A stretch of DNA of 64,000 nucleotides. Origin: Enchytraeus crypticus. Its lineage: Eukaryota; Annelida; Clitellata; Enchytraeida; Enchytraeidae. Each line of letters begins with the position of its first letter. Positions within the stretch are counted from its first letter, which is position 1. The notes under the pieces were generated by a model, which was not told where the DNA came from, searched no databases, and worked only from the letters and a program-made list of their open reading frames with translations. Position numbers and translations under genes: made by a program. Positions 51,684 to 62,826 of this stretch are shown here, piece after piece. Where the stretch lies: positions 1,112,001-1,176,000 of the forward strand of contig CAJHZI010000518.1 of the NCBI GenBank assembly GCA_905160935.1, read 5' to 3'.

Positions 51684-51913
51684 TCTCAATAGCGCAGTGG
51701 TTAACGTCGTGAACGTTTAAAGAACGGACTTTTGAGGTAAATTGAACTCTCGCGAGTTCGATTCTCGGTCGCGCTGGACTGAGATTCAACTCTCGGATAT
51801 TCACAGGACTCGTTACACGGAAAAGGGACTAAATTCCCTAACGGTTTAAACATATGGTGTTAAAAAGTTATAGATATCAACATCGTTGATCATTTAACTA
51901 TAATGCGTGCTTA
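51684..51913 (+). repeat. SINE-A copy
   Basis: GTCTCAATAGCGCAGTGGTT (A box), GCGAGTTCGATTCTCGG (B box), GGACTGAGATTCAACTCTCG, and end block GATATCAACATCGTTGATCA. It lies 630 bp downstream of the TRPC stop. Confidence 0.88.
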
Positions 51914-52554
51914 CCTACATTCTCTATTTTATCAGAGGCTCAAAATTTGAATTAAGAGCGAGATACTAAAGAGAAACTTACTCTGGTCACGCAATTAAAA
52001 CACTTTCAAGAAGCCCTTATTCTTAGATTGTTGGCATTGTATGCAACAATTAATCAATCAATCAATAAAAGATGACACGTATCTCAGGAACGTCTCGAGA
52101 ATAATATGCATCTGTAGACTACGATTTAAATTTATGTTCTCTTTCTTAAAAGCTATTGTACGTAGGCCCTAATGTGCGATTAACTACAGGTATTAAATGT
52201 ATTTAGATAAGGTATTGTATATGTACGTATGTTAAGGTTTGCTAATTAAGAGTTATTATTAATTAAGCTCAATATTTAAGTTACTATTTATTAGTTTTCA
52301 ATTGCTGACCTGCGCATAAGTAGCCTATTATTTCTCATTAAGAAAGTATTGTATTTTCATAAATAAATAATGAAATAAATAATTAAACAATTTGTAGCGT
52401 TATGCTGATGTTGTTGTTCGTAGGGGAGAAGCTATACCAATATTTATTCATCTATGAATTTGAATAATTGTGTAACTATCCAAAGGCTTAACTATTTGCA
52501 GGCCACATATACCCCCATCTTGACTGTTAACTGTTTAGCGTTCTTGTTCTCTCA

Positions 52555-52762
52555 TGAAACATGATAAAATAGCATACATCATCATCATTTTGCCTTGAAT
52601 CCCAGTTAAGCTAGGGTAGGGATTATAAATTAGCAATTTCTGGAGCCTAGGTGCTCAACAATCGAATGCGAACCATTAAATATGAGCTTCCCTACTATAA
52701 ATCAGCAACTGAGATCAAACCTGGTGTTCGTAAAGTCATGCTTTCGAGATACGAAACTGTCA
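52555..52762 (-). repeat. SINE-C copy
   Basis: CATCATCATCATTTTGCCTT, GAATCCCAGTTAAGCTAGGG, AGCAATTTCTGGAGCCTAGG and GTGCTCAACAATCGAATG follow the family order in reverse orientation. Confidence 0.7.
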
Positions 52763-53456
52763 ATAAACTCAGCCTTTGTTTGCTAAATGAAATAATTTAG
52801 CCTTTAATCACTAAATGTTTGACATCATGTAAACTACCTGCCTGTGCTTAAAATTAAACTCATCACTACAATCAATCGAACATACGTCAATCTCTCAAGT
52901 AAAATAGTTTATAATGTTAGCCGTCATAAGCATCAGAGTGCAAAAGATCTAACTATATGGACCTAGTAGAAGTCTAGAATACGCTGGAGCAATCTCCAAT
53001 CCTTTCTTAAGACCAAACCTACTCCTACCATCATTAATATTAACAATTATGCTACTAAGATTTCACTTTCACAATATATTTTCTCGTACGTCTGATATAA
53101 ATGAATTTTTATTAAAAACTAATATGAGAAATTGTATTTAAATAAACAAACTTTGGTGTTAAAAACTATACATTTTCAATATTTATAATCACATAAATGT
53201 ATTGCTGACTACCCTTTGCAAAGTCACAGGCACTAAACGATAGATCAACCGTATACTGCGTGCGATACAATAAATGATTAAGTAAAAGCTAAAGAATGAA
53301 AAAACTCTCCATAGGCCATATTCACAAACAAATACACAAGCTACTTCACACACTACGTTGTGATCAATGTGGGCGCGATCAACTGCTAGTCGTCGATAAG
53401 AGTGTATGAGTGATGGTAGACTTTGAATGAGTATTGCATAATTAACCATATATCCA

Positions 53457-53725
53457 TTAAGCTGTTGCTTGTTTATTGTCACCAAGAGCACGCATGAATT
53501 CTTGGGTGTGAGAATCCTCAAAATAGCGATATTTGTCCGCGAAGTACTCTTCAAACCACTTAATGTGACTCTTCTTCTCTTCCACTGTTAAATATGGATT
53601 CTTAGACAGCCCTACAGCAACGAGTTCCATAAAGTGACGCACGGGTCCTTTTTTAGGAAAATTCTCGAGTAGAGGCTCAAGAAAAACATGTTCGTGAAAG
53701 CCAACCCTAGCTTCTTCTGTTAAAC
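53457..53725 (-). CDS. MRPS31: MRPS31 last exon
   Basis: Acceptor GTGTGTTTCAG|, then [20 protein letters not shown] through [20 protein letters not shown] and a ~20-residue variable end. Confidence 0.94.
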
Positions 53726-56700
53726 CTGAAACACACAAAGAACAGCAAACGTCAGAAACTCAGTGATTCTAGTTACTTTGATTCGCAGGAATGTCAGTAT
53801 TAACATTCTTTGTAATATTTCCCTAAGCTAAGAATTTCAGCAAAGTTCATAAAATTGAAATATTTAACGCTATTTCAATGAATTTATTTATTTATATTTA
53901 CATAATTCCCCGTGTTGTGTCCGGGTTGTTTGAAGAATTGACCAACCGATGACTGCACGTGTCGTAGAAGGCGACTGAAGCACTAAGATCCATACCAACG
54001 TCAGAAAGGGCATTCGGTTGGTGAGCGCCTAGGCTCCAGAAATTGCTACAAAAAATTTAAACGAATGGAAGTCTCAAATAGGGGATTGGCTGGTGGTGTG
54101 GTGTAGGACAGAGGGGATTTGAGACAGTCTATTTGTATCCCGACCCTGGTTAAACTGGGATTCAAGGGAGGATGATGATGATGATGATGATGACTTATTA
54201 CCTTTTAGAAAATTTGATTGATAAAATCATCGTTTATAATAAATGGATTACATATACTGTATACGCCAAAGTTTTAAATACGGGTCATACAGCTGCTTCA
54301 AATTCAAAGATCATCTGGAATAATTCGAACAACAATAAACTAAATTACATAAGTGATATTTTTAAAGTGATAGGCCTAATAAATTGCACAGATAATATTA
54401 AATTGCATAAATTATATATTTCAACTTGCTTCAGATATTATCTTTGACCCTGCTATTTAATTCGCACATATCAATGTAGCTCAGGCGGACTTTGATTTAT
54501 TATCAAAGTCCAATATTCAATAGAATTTTGAAGGAAAACCTTGGTCATTGTCGATTGGAAATGTCCAAAGTTTTCCTTCTTTAGTCCATTGAATCTGTTC
54601 CTCGAAAGCATTCTGAGGAGGCATTGTAGACAAAGCTCTCATTTCTTCTTTCTCCAGCACATTGAACAACCTACTCTTTGCAGGTTCTCCATCAGTTCGT
54701 AAACTATCAACGTCTTTTAAACAAAATCAATAAAGTAAAGCGCTCATAAAAATTTAATCCATTGAATGCACGAATTGAATAAAGGCATACGCTATTTAGC
54801 GTCTAGCCGCTTCGGCAGCAAATATAGTTGAGAAACCATTAGATGCTATTAGCAGCTTTCGTAGATAGCCAATAAGAAGTAGGCCTATAGAGTAGCTCGG
54901 TACGCTTAATTATCTGGATCCTCCAGACAAATGATCAGTGATATCAAATACTGACTAAACAGAAGTTATTGTAATAAAAAAATCTTGTTTAAAGGTTAAA
55001 ACATTTAATTTTATGATACTAGATTATGTCTGACGATTTCTGTACATTCAAATATAAGCTCTGATTCTGTTAAAATAAATTTATCATAATTATTTTTGGT
55101 TACCGTAGATTCAATAGTCTAACAATATCTCTGTAGGAAACCGGTTAAACAATTTCGATCTTGTTCTTTTCAAACAGATTAGGTTATAACATATAACTTA
55201 TTCTTATAGTGCACTTGTGTATATAGATCATGGTTGTGGGCCACGAAGTATCCCTCAGTTGAGTTTAATTTTTAATTATTATTGTCATATCTCCAGCAAT
55301 GTTTGTGCGCCTGATTGGCTGCTGAGCTTGATCTAAACCAATAAATACGATTAAAAAAATTAAAATCAAACCAAGGGTACAGGCATCAACATCTAGAGTG
55401 CTATAAATTTACTCCAAATAATTATATGATACAACAGAAGAGCAAGTTGACAGCTATAAACAATGAATAATGTTTTAAATTCAGAGGAATATTTTGTAAT
55501 TCAGAGAGGAATGTTTTTGAAATAAATAGAAGAAAGTTTTTAAATTGAGAGCTCAAAATAAAACAAATATTGCAAATCAATCTTAGATATGAATTAGTGC
55601 CATACACGGTATTAGTGTGCACAAATACAAAATATATAGATAAATTTAGAGAAAGTAGAGCTACAGAAGCAAAACTAACAATTGAGTGTAAAAATTTACA
55701 TTAATAAAGTACTCTTGAAGTGTACAAGCTTAAAGAACATTTATGAGAAATGAATGAGGGTGAAAAGACAAAACAATCTCGCTCAAAATGTTAGTAACAG
55801 TTTTACTTATTGGGTTTATAATGATTTACCTTTTTCTCTTTTATTGAATATTCCTACAGCTGGTCCTTCAAACAGTCGCATGTCTGTCAAATTTCTGTGA
55901 ACAAAATAATGTGCACTGCATTCAAAGCAAGTGAATGTCAGCTGGGATGCCTCTATGGCAGACACTTTCTCAGCCAGCAATCTCAGCCTATCATGCGTTG
56001 CTGCTGGTTCCTCTGTAGAGGCCGCAGCCAATAGAAAAACTCTGAAGTATGCCGAAATCAATAGAAATTACATTTTCATGTCAATTGCTTTGAGACCCTG
56101 GGCCCCATCAACTATGTAGCATCAGACTTTATAAACGAATTATGCAGGAGGACCAGCGCTACTACTGGTGATCAATGTGAGAAAGTATTTCTTTGGCTGC
56201 GACTATCTATTGCTCTCTAGCGTTTCAATGCTGTCTGTTTCCGTGGCACTTTGGCTTCCCAGAGTGCAGAGGATTTATTTTAACCGCTTCTCTTTACACT
56301 TTTAATTAAATAAAGTCTCTTCTTATCCTATTTTTTAGCCCAGGGAACTATACAGCCCAGGGCATTTTAAAAATACGAAAAATATAAAATAATAATAAAT
56401 ATAAGGCTTAGAAAATCAAACTAAGTACTAAACCCACTATCACACCACTGATTATTAAATCTACTACGCAATATAGACCATCTAGTTCCGCAATAATTCT
56501 TTTAAACAGTTTCTACAGAACTATGTGCTATGGCTGGTGACCGGTCTCGGAGACTGCTTTATATTTTTCTTGTACAGTATTAAACCCCTATTCTTTCCAA
56601 GATTAATTACAGTTTTGCTGTTAACAGCACCAATGAACAAGCTCCGATATAGATTAACCTTCCAGGAGCCCTAGGGGCTATCCATTTGTTGTTTTCTGAC

Positions 56701-59700
56701 CTAGGCTCGGAGCCCAGATCATTTGCTTCAGAGGCAAACACTCTAACTGTTTGACCATGTCCCCTCCCAAAGCAATAATCTTTGAAAAATATGCCCTCTG
56801 AGAGGTTTCCATACTCTTAATCAGTTCTTGCTTAGTTACCTTTTATGACACGTGAAGCTTTATAGTTGACCTATTTAAGTGGACCAGACACAATACAGGA
56901 ATTAAGAAATTATTTACTATGTCAAAGAAATTTGTGGAATTAAAAAAAAAAGTGCTTTGACAATGATATTGATATTAAATAATTATAAAAATAATAATAA
57001 TGATATGATATTGACATTAGATTTAGTTTATGTCAAATAAATTGAACTGGAATATTTTTATATAAAGTTAAGTGCTTTGATAATGATATTGGAATTTCGC
57101 TAGGTGTTTCTATTTTTAAATGTGAAAATAAATACTGCTGGTTGCATTGGTCGTTGGATCAGCTTCGAATGGGGTGACCAAATTATGTGATAAGTATGTG
57201 ATGAGATTGAGGAAGGTCATAAGGTCACAGTCCACAATAAAATCAAGTAAATCGTTCTTTACAATAGTCATATAAATCCAATGCAGCTGCACTAAGTGAA
57301 CCACGTTTGACAACTAGACAAACCCGAGATCATATTGCCTGCCACGTGAGCTGAGAGCGCCATGTGAGTCACGTGAGCTCCGCTCATCAGCTCTGCCTCC
57401 TCTCCTCATAAAACTCCTCTGAGCACCATTCTCAGCGTCTATTGTTCTATCAAACTGCCCTCTTCCCACTTTACTTCTGTCCTCAACTTTCATGCCAGAC
57501 AAGAGAACGCTGCAGGAAAATAAATGTAATTTCATAATTATCGATTTTTAATATCATTTTAAAATAAATCTGAAAATGTACTATATACCAGTAGATACAG
57601 AAGTAACAACCGCATGCACATGTATCTGTCGAAAAACTGAATGAAAGACCACAGTAAGATATTAGCACTTGCTGAAAAGACAAAAAAAGGAAAAATTAAA
57701 AGTATGTGCCTACCTGACATTAGTAGTATCTTTCTTCTTTAGTTCTTCACTGATCTCAGCGTGATGATGAAGCTTCTCCAGCAAATCTGATCTAATTCTC
57801 TGGCCCTTGTCTCCAACTGATTTGACTACCGAGTCAACGGCCTTTATCATCTCACTGCTAACTCCGTGTTCCTCACTATGTCATAACCAAACAGTACAGA
57901 AAAAATACAAGTGATCATTAATTTTATGATAAAATTTGCAACACATTTTCTGGTAGTCAATGCGTCAAAAGTATTGAATGCTAGAAAGCACTGTCTCAGC
58001 AAAACACACAATATCAGACCCAATTAGTTCATTCTAGAAAAATCTGAAGCCATGCAATCTAGTGCTTGCGGTAATTAGATGTATACAGTGTCTAACAAAT
58101 AATACGTCAAAACTGATAAGCATACACAAAAGCGTGCACAACTTACACACACAAATTAATTTCAAATTATGACTATTTATTATATCTTCATAAACTGTGC
58201 AATGAGACTAAGAGTTACTCTTTGAACTACCTAAAAATAAAATTCAAACATGCAAAATGAATACTTAGGACGAGATAATAACAATATTAATAACATAGAT
58301 AATAATAATAATAACACTTATAGTAAATATTTAACGTCAAATATTTAACAATGATAATAACAAGGATAATAGTAATAAGAACAATTGTAGTAAATATTTA
58401 TCGTCCTCATCCAGGAATTATGTCAGGGACGTCTCCAAAGCACACAATTAAACATAAAATGTGAAAATTAAATTAAGCATTTTAAAGACATTGTGATTCA
58501 CCTGACAATGACTTTGAAATGAATCTTTTGCATGAGACTGCCTTGTAAATTCTGTGCTTTAATCTATTGTAAATATCTCTCAGATTTTGATATTTTAGCT
58601 ATATTAATGTATGATAGTGTTTCGGCTTTATGATGCTTGATGTTATGTGAAGTCTACTGCATATTGCTTATCCTACTGTATGTAATCGTTGTAAGGTATA
58701 GAGATGCCATTGCAAATATCCTCTATTAAACATTAAACACCGCTATAGATCAATTCAAACAAATCGGTCAGCAAAAGACATATGTTGAAGGGAAATAAGA
58801 GCAAATAAGAGAAAGAGAGATAGAGAACAGAGAACTATGTTTATTTTTCAAAACACTAACATATGCAATCAGTCAAAGAGGTTACAAGTAATCTATCTAG
58901 TTGATCATCATCAGACATACTAGCAAATTGCACAAAGTAAACAAGCAGAAAATAAATAATCCAAAATATTAAAAATAATATATGATATAGAAGAAATATA
59001 TATAATACGTAAGGTCCTAAAGGATGTTTGTCCGATGATTAATAGACAGGAAGAGATATTTTAAGCCAGCAAGTGAAAGTTGAAAGTGCAGAACACAAGC
59101 AAAGATTAAGAGGCAGAGAGTTCCAGATCGTGGGAGCAGCATAAGAAAGGGAAGGTTTCCCAGAGATGTGAGAACTTGTGGAATATTCAGTGAGACGATT
59201 GAAATCGATGGAACGATAAACAATAAGGAATGTTAGCGAAGAATGGTATAAGGAGGTGAAGGCTTGCCAAAGCGCAGAGTTTTGAAAGTTAGCAGAGCTA
59301 TTTAATACTCTATGCGCTAATTCAGTGGAACCAGTGTATTGCGAAGAAGAGAAAGAGAGTAAGATTGAAATCTAGACGACTTACAAGCACCAAATGCACG
59401 AGAATTTTGGATATGATGTAAAGTTAAGATAAGAAGGCAACCCATATAAGTTGTAGTAGACAAGTTTTGAATGAACTATGAAATTTGTAAGAATAATCAC
59501 AAAAATTCTATATGAGACGGATGTAGTTGCATAATCAGATGAATTTGAATGAACATGGACAGACAGATGAGATGAGACTTGAAATCAAGATTTTCATCAA
59601 ATATGAATCCAAGATCTTTGAATGATACATGAATTTTGATAAAGAGTCAACAACACAAACTAACCTGGGAGAACCACTTGGTGCCTCTTGTTTAGTTTTA

Positions 59701-59808
59701 TCACGTTCTGATTTAGCCTGACCAGGTTTAGCAAGCTTTAGTGGAGATCTTGAACTTGATTTGGACTCGTCACTGCACATCAGCTTTACTAATGGTAATG
59801 ATGAATTC
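53457..59808 (-). CDS. MRPS31: Mitochondrial ribosomal protein S31 (MRPS31), 3' six exons
   Basis: Six minus-strand exons join in phase (1147 nt): 59808-59665, 57875-57714, 57509-57324, 56041-55830, 54713-54540, 53725-53457, ending in TAA. The product is a component of the small mitochondrial ribosomal subunit. The diagnostic C-terminal region is [60 protein letters not shown] and [15 protein letters not shown], the conserved core of MRPS31. Upstream exons are low-complexity and charged ([20 protein letters not shown]), as in relatives. The N-terminal exon with the mitochondrial targeting peptide was not found and should lie right of 59808, beyond or among the Tc1 and hAT elements. All six introns seen are GT-AG. 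Confidence 0.92.
53905..54192 (+). repeat. SINE-C copy (fullest)
   Basis: From about CGTGTTGTGTCCGGGTTGTT through GTCAGAAAGGGCATTCGGTT, GCGCCTAGGCTCCAGAAATT, CCGACCCTGGTTAAACTGGG to ATTCAAGGGAGGATGATG and a GAT tail. It lies in the last MRPS31 intron. Confidence 0.8.
54540..54713 (-). CDS. MRPS31: MRPS31 penultimate exon
   Basis: Acceptor TTGTTTAAAAG|, donor GACCAAG|GTTTTC. It encodes [20 protein letters not shown] and [20 protein letters not shown]. Confidence 0.92.
55830..56041 (-). CDS. MRPS31: MRPS31 internal exon
   Basis: Acceptor GCATACTTCAG|, donor AAAAAG|GTAAAT. It encodes [20 protein letters not shown] and [20 protein letters not shown]. Phase agrees with both neighbours; the acceptor choice is supported by phase only. 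Confidence 0.8.
56655..56762 (-). repeat. Possible tRNA-like SINE fragment
   Basis: The minus strand reads CATGGTCAAACAGTTAGAGT, GTTTGCCTCTGAAGCAAATG, ATCTGGGCTCCGAGCCTAGG, resembling a tRNA anticodon arm and degraded B box. Only one copy was seen. Confidence 0.35.
57324..57509 (-). CDS. MRPS31: MRPS31 internal exon
   Basis: Acceptor TTTCCTGCAG|, donor GATCTCGG|GTTTGT. It encodes [20 protein letters not shown] and an arginine-rich stretch ([16 protein letters not shown]). Confidence 0.75.
57714..57875 (-). CDS. MRPS31: MRPS31 internal exon
   Basis: Acceptor TTATGACATAG|, donor AATGTCAG|GTAGGC. It encodes [20 protein letters not shown] and [17 protein letters not shown], helical. Confidence 0.82.
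59017..59250 (-). pseudogene. LINE-B (CR1/L2-like) C-terminal relic
   Basis: The minus strand reads [19 protein letters not shown] and then [12 protein letters not shown]. The A-P-x-x-W-N-S-L-P motif is the standard C-terminal mark of CR1/L2-type reverse transcriptases. Flanking sequence 58790-59600 is probably the rest of the degraded copy. Confidence 0.8.
59665..59808 (-). CDS. MRPS31: MRPS31 most upstream exon seen
   Basis: Acceptor TTGCTATTGCTAG|, donor TCTCCCAG|GTTAGT. It encodes [20 protein letters not shown] and [21 protein letters not shown] Tc1-like element ends 57 bp upstream of its acceptor. Confidence 0.75.
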
Positions 59809-59865
59809 CTAGCAATAGCAAATATGCCAATTCAAATTACATATCAGTATTACATTTCCATATAC

Positions 59866-60828
59866 AGGCTACGCCTTAAAAAATATCCCCTTAGCACAAT
59901 TACGATAGCTTAGCCAATTTTTGATATTTCGCCTTGAAATGTTAAGGTTCTCTTGTGGAGGTATTTTGCCACAAACTGACCAAATTTTGTAAAAATGCCT
60001 TTAAAGGAACCGGAGTTATCCAAGTTTTGCGAAAAAATTGATTTTTTTTCATTTAACACGCAAGGAAAAACGTCAGTTAGAATCAATTCCATTTTGAAAA
60101 TGTGCTGACCCTGAAAAGAACCGTTAGATGATGACGCCGCTGATATTGTGCTACAATGTATTACACTAACACTATTCTGCCGAAACTGATTGAAGACTGC
60201 AACAAGTTAAAGCCAAATGATTTCATTTTTCAAAAGGACGATGCGCCGGCTCACACTTCACGTCTTGCGCAATATTTTCTTGTACAATATAGACCAGATT
60301 GCATAAAATGGATGATTGGCCTCCTAATTCTCCAGATTTTAATCCACTTGATTTTTTTGTCTGGGGAACCATTTTGGAAAAGTATCATGCTTTCAAGCCA
60401 ACCCAGAAACATAATGGAATTAAAGGCTGTTCTTCAAGAGATCTGGAAAGACCAACCACAACAGTCCATAGCGAAATTTTATCTGTATGAAAAGACTTCG
60501 GGCCGGCATTAAAGCCCAGGGCGTTCATTTCGAGCACACATTGTAGCACAAAATCAGAGTCATCATCTAATGGCCTTTTCCAGGGCCAGCGCATTTTCAA
60601 AAATGAATTGGTTCTAATGGACGTTTTCATTGCGCGTTAAATTTTAAAAAGTCTATTTTTTCGCAAAACTTGGATAACTCAGGTTCCTTTAAACATATTT
60701 TTACAAAATTTGGTCAGTTTGTGGCTAAATTCCTCTACAAAAGGACCTTAAAAGTTCAAGGCGATATATCAATAATTGGCTAAGCTATCGTATTTGTGCT
60801 AGGGGGATATTTTTTAATGTGCAGCCTG
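59866..60828 (+). mobile_element. Tc1/mariner-superfamily element (963 bp) with ~280 bp TIRs and deleted transposase
   Basis: TA duplications (59864-59865, 60829-60830) flank ends CAGGCTACGCCTTAAAAAAT and, inverted, CAGGCTGCACATTAAAAAAT; inverted similarity continues for about 280 bp on each side. Between them lies the C-terminal part of a transposase: ILPKLIEDCNKLKPNDFIFQ, KDDAPAHTSRLAQYFL (catalytic Asp), then, in the next frame, MDDWPPNSPDFNPLDFFVWG (P-D-x-N-P-L-D block). A frameshift separates the two and the N-terminal two thirds are missing. Located just upstream of an MRPS31 exon. Confidence 0.92.
60156..60512 (+). pseudogene. Truncated, frameshifted Tc1/mariner transposase
   Basis: The catalytic DDAPAHTS block sits in the first frame and SPDFNPLDFFVWG in the overlapping frame from ~60299. 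The domain start, including the DNA-binding HTH and first catalytic Asp, is deleted. Confidence 0.85.
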
Positions 60829-62143
60829 TATAATTAGAATATATAAATATACATTTACATTTTTAGGAAATATTTATTATCCAGGTTACCATTTCCTATC
60901 TAGTCCCCTCCGTGTCGACCCAGAAGAGGGATTAATTGCACGGTAAAAAAACTTCCATAATGGAAGTTTTTTATCTTTATTATCCAGATTCTCACCCAAA
61001 AGACTAAGTCAAGGTCATATCCCATTAGACCTCTATAGTATGCATAGCTTGGCCTCGTCAGAATGATCACTTAATGTTCACTTTAGAGTGGACACTCTAA
61101 TGAGAGGACACAGTTAAAATATTTTCTTAATTTACTTAGTTTAAACAATTTTCCATATACAATAATGAGAATATTTCAAAAGTGGAAATATTAGTAGGCC
61201 CACATCGAGTCAAACTATGTTCACATATCCGCTATATGTTCACAAATTTGATCATTTTATCCTGAAAAATATGCATTAAAAGAGGTGTATGGAAACAAAA
61301 TCACTCAGTAGTCATGGTAGGCTATAAATTCGAGTTGTTCAATGTTTTTACGATTTTATATTCCATGATGCTGCATGGAAATTCCAATTTCAGCATAAAT
61401 ACATATCTAAATGCTTCCCTCAATACTGCGCAATAATTTAAGCACATCGGTTACATAAATCAGAGAATATAATTCTGTGCTTACAATTAATAGATTTACA
61501 ACAATATAGTCATGTAAAATGTTTTAGTAGTTAAATTTCATATTTAATCTGTTACTAAAAGACACAATATTCGTTATTCAATTCAAATACATCAAATTTT
61601 GGTTCAGGTTTCTCGAAACGAATTCAAAAATTAGTACAATGAAATGGTAAGCAAATGATAAGATGTACCACAATCGACTATTGAAAGCATTCAGGAACTC
61701 AACATTAAGTTCTAATCAATGCAATACATACTACCCTGCTGCTAAGTAAACAATTAACATTCATATGAGAATGTTAATCTTATTTGATTTCAACTACATG
61801 TTATTAAATGTAGTTATTCACACAATTTAGAGCATTTAAGCGATATCTTGTAGACACCAAATTATAATTAATCAGTCAGCACAGTTAATTAATGATGATT
61901 AATCTTTTAGCAGAGTTACTTAATTATGATTAATCAGTTCGCACTTCACACAGTTGCGAATCATTAATTTATTCAAAAATTGGATATTATCAAGAGAATT
62001 TTTTTTTCTAAACGAATAAATAACCAATAAATGATCTGCGATGCTTATACACAACCCAATAGATAGTGAATCATACACAGAAGCATTGTAACTGGACACT
62101 ATTAAATGCCATTAAATTCAAGCATTAAGACTGTTCACGAGTC

Positions 62144-62826
62144 CAGGGGCGGATCCTTGAATTTTTAAAGGGGTGGGCCCGAAAAATTTTTGGAGAGCGT
62201 ACACATTTTTTGTTTACGCCCCGCCTTCTTAGGGACATTTGACACAACAAGAAAAAATGCTGTATGGGGGGTAGGGCTCAAAAATTTTTCAGCATACTGC
62301 GCTCGACTCATTGAGTGTATCCCCGTATCTTACACCCCCCCCACTCATACCCGCACTAAAGAGAGAGGAAAACCTCAAATGCCTAAAATCCTACATTTGT
62401 TGAGGAAAAAAGTAGGTTAATGTTTTTACCTCTGAAGAAACTCAGCGTATCTGGACCACAAGTGACCTAGTTTTGGCGAAAGGTGGGGGGGGGGCTTAAG
62501 CCCTCTATCCCAGCCAAGGCTGTTTGCAGTTTGCACCACTGCTCCGAGGCAGAGTTCACATTATTTACTTACATCCTTTTTTCTCTTATACAGTGATTAA
62601 AATGAAAATTGAGAGCCAGTGAAACGGTCAACATTTTTCGGGTCCCCTACAATTTTATGGGTCCCATTTAGAAAAATTTCGAGGTAGTCGGACTGTTAGA
62701 GTTCCCTCTCGTACACCCCCTAACCCCCCTATCGCCCTTAAAACATATTTACACCTAGAAATTGCATACAAACAATGAAAATATAGTTTTAAATTTTTTT
62801 TCACCAGGCCTAAGGATCTGCCACTA
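62144..62826. mobile_element. hAT element copy 2 (683 bp)
   Basis: Left end CAGGGGCGGATCCTTGAATT, right end GGCCTAAGGATCTGCCACTA. It follows the copy at 14668 throughout (GGGCCCGAAAAATT, CGCCCCGCCTTCTTAGGGAC, ACTCATACCCGCACTAAAG). Flanking 8-mers CACGAGTC and CAAGAGTC differ at one base, an aged target duplication. The ORF at 62190-62420 is not coding. Confidence 0.85.

Noticed and set aside
62190-62420. 76-residue ORF with PPTHTRTKERGKPQ
   Set aside because: Lies within a non-autonomous hAT copy whose sister at 14668 does not keep the frame.
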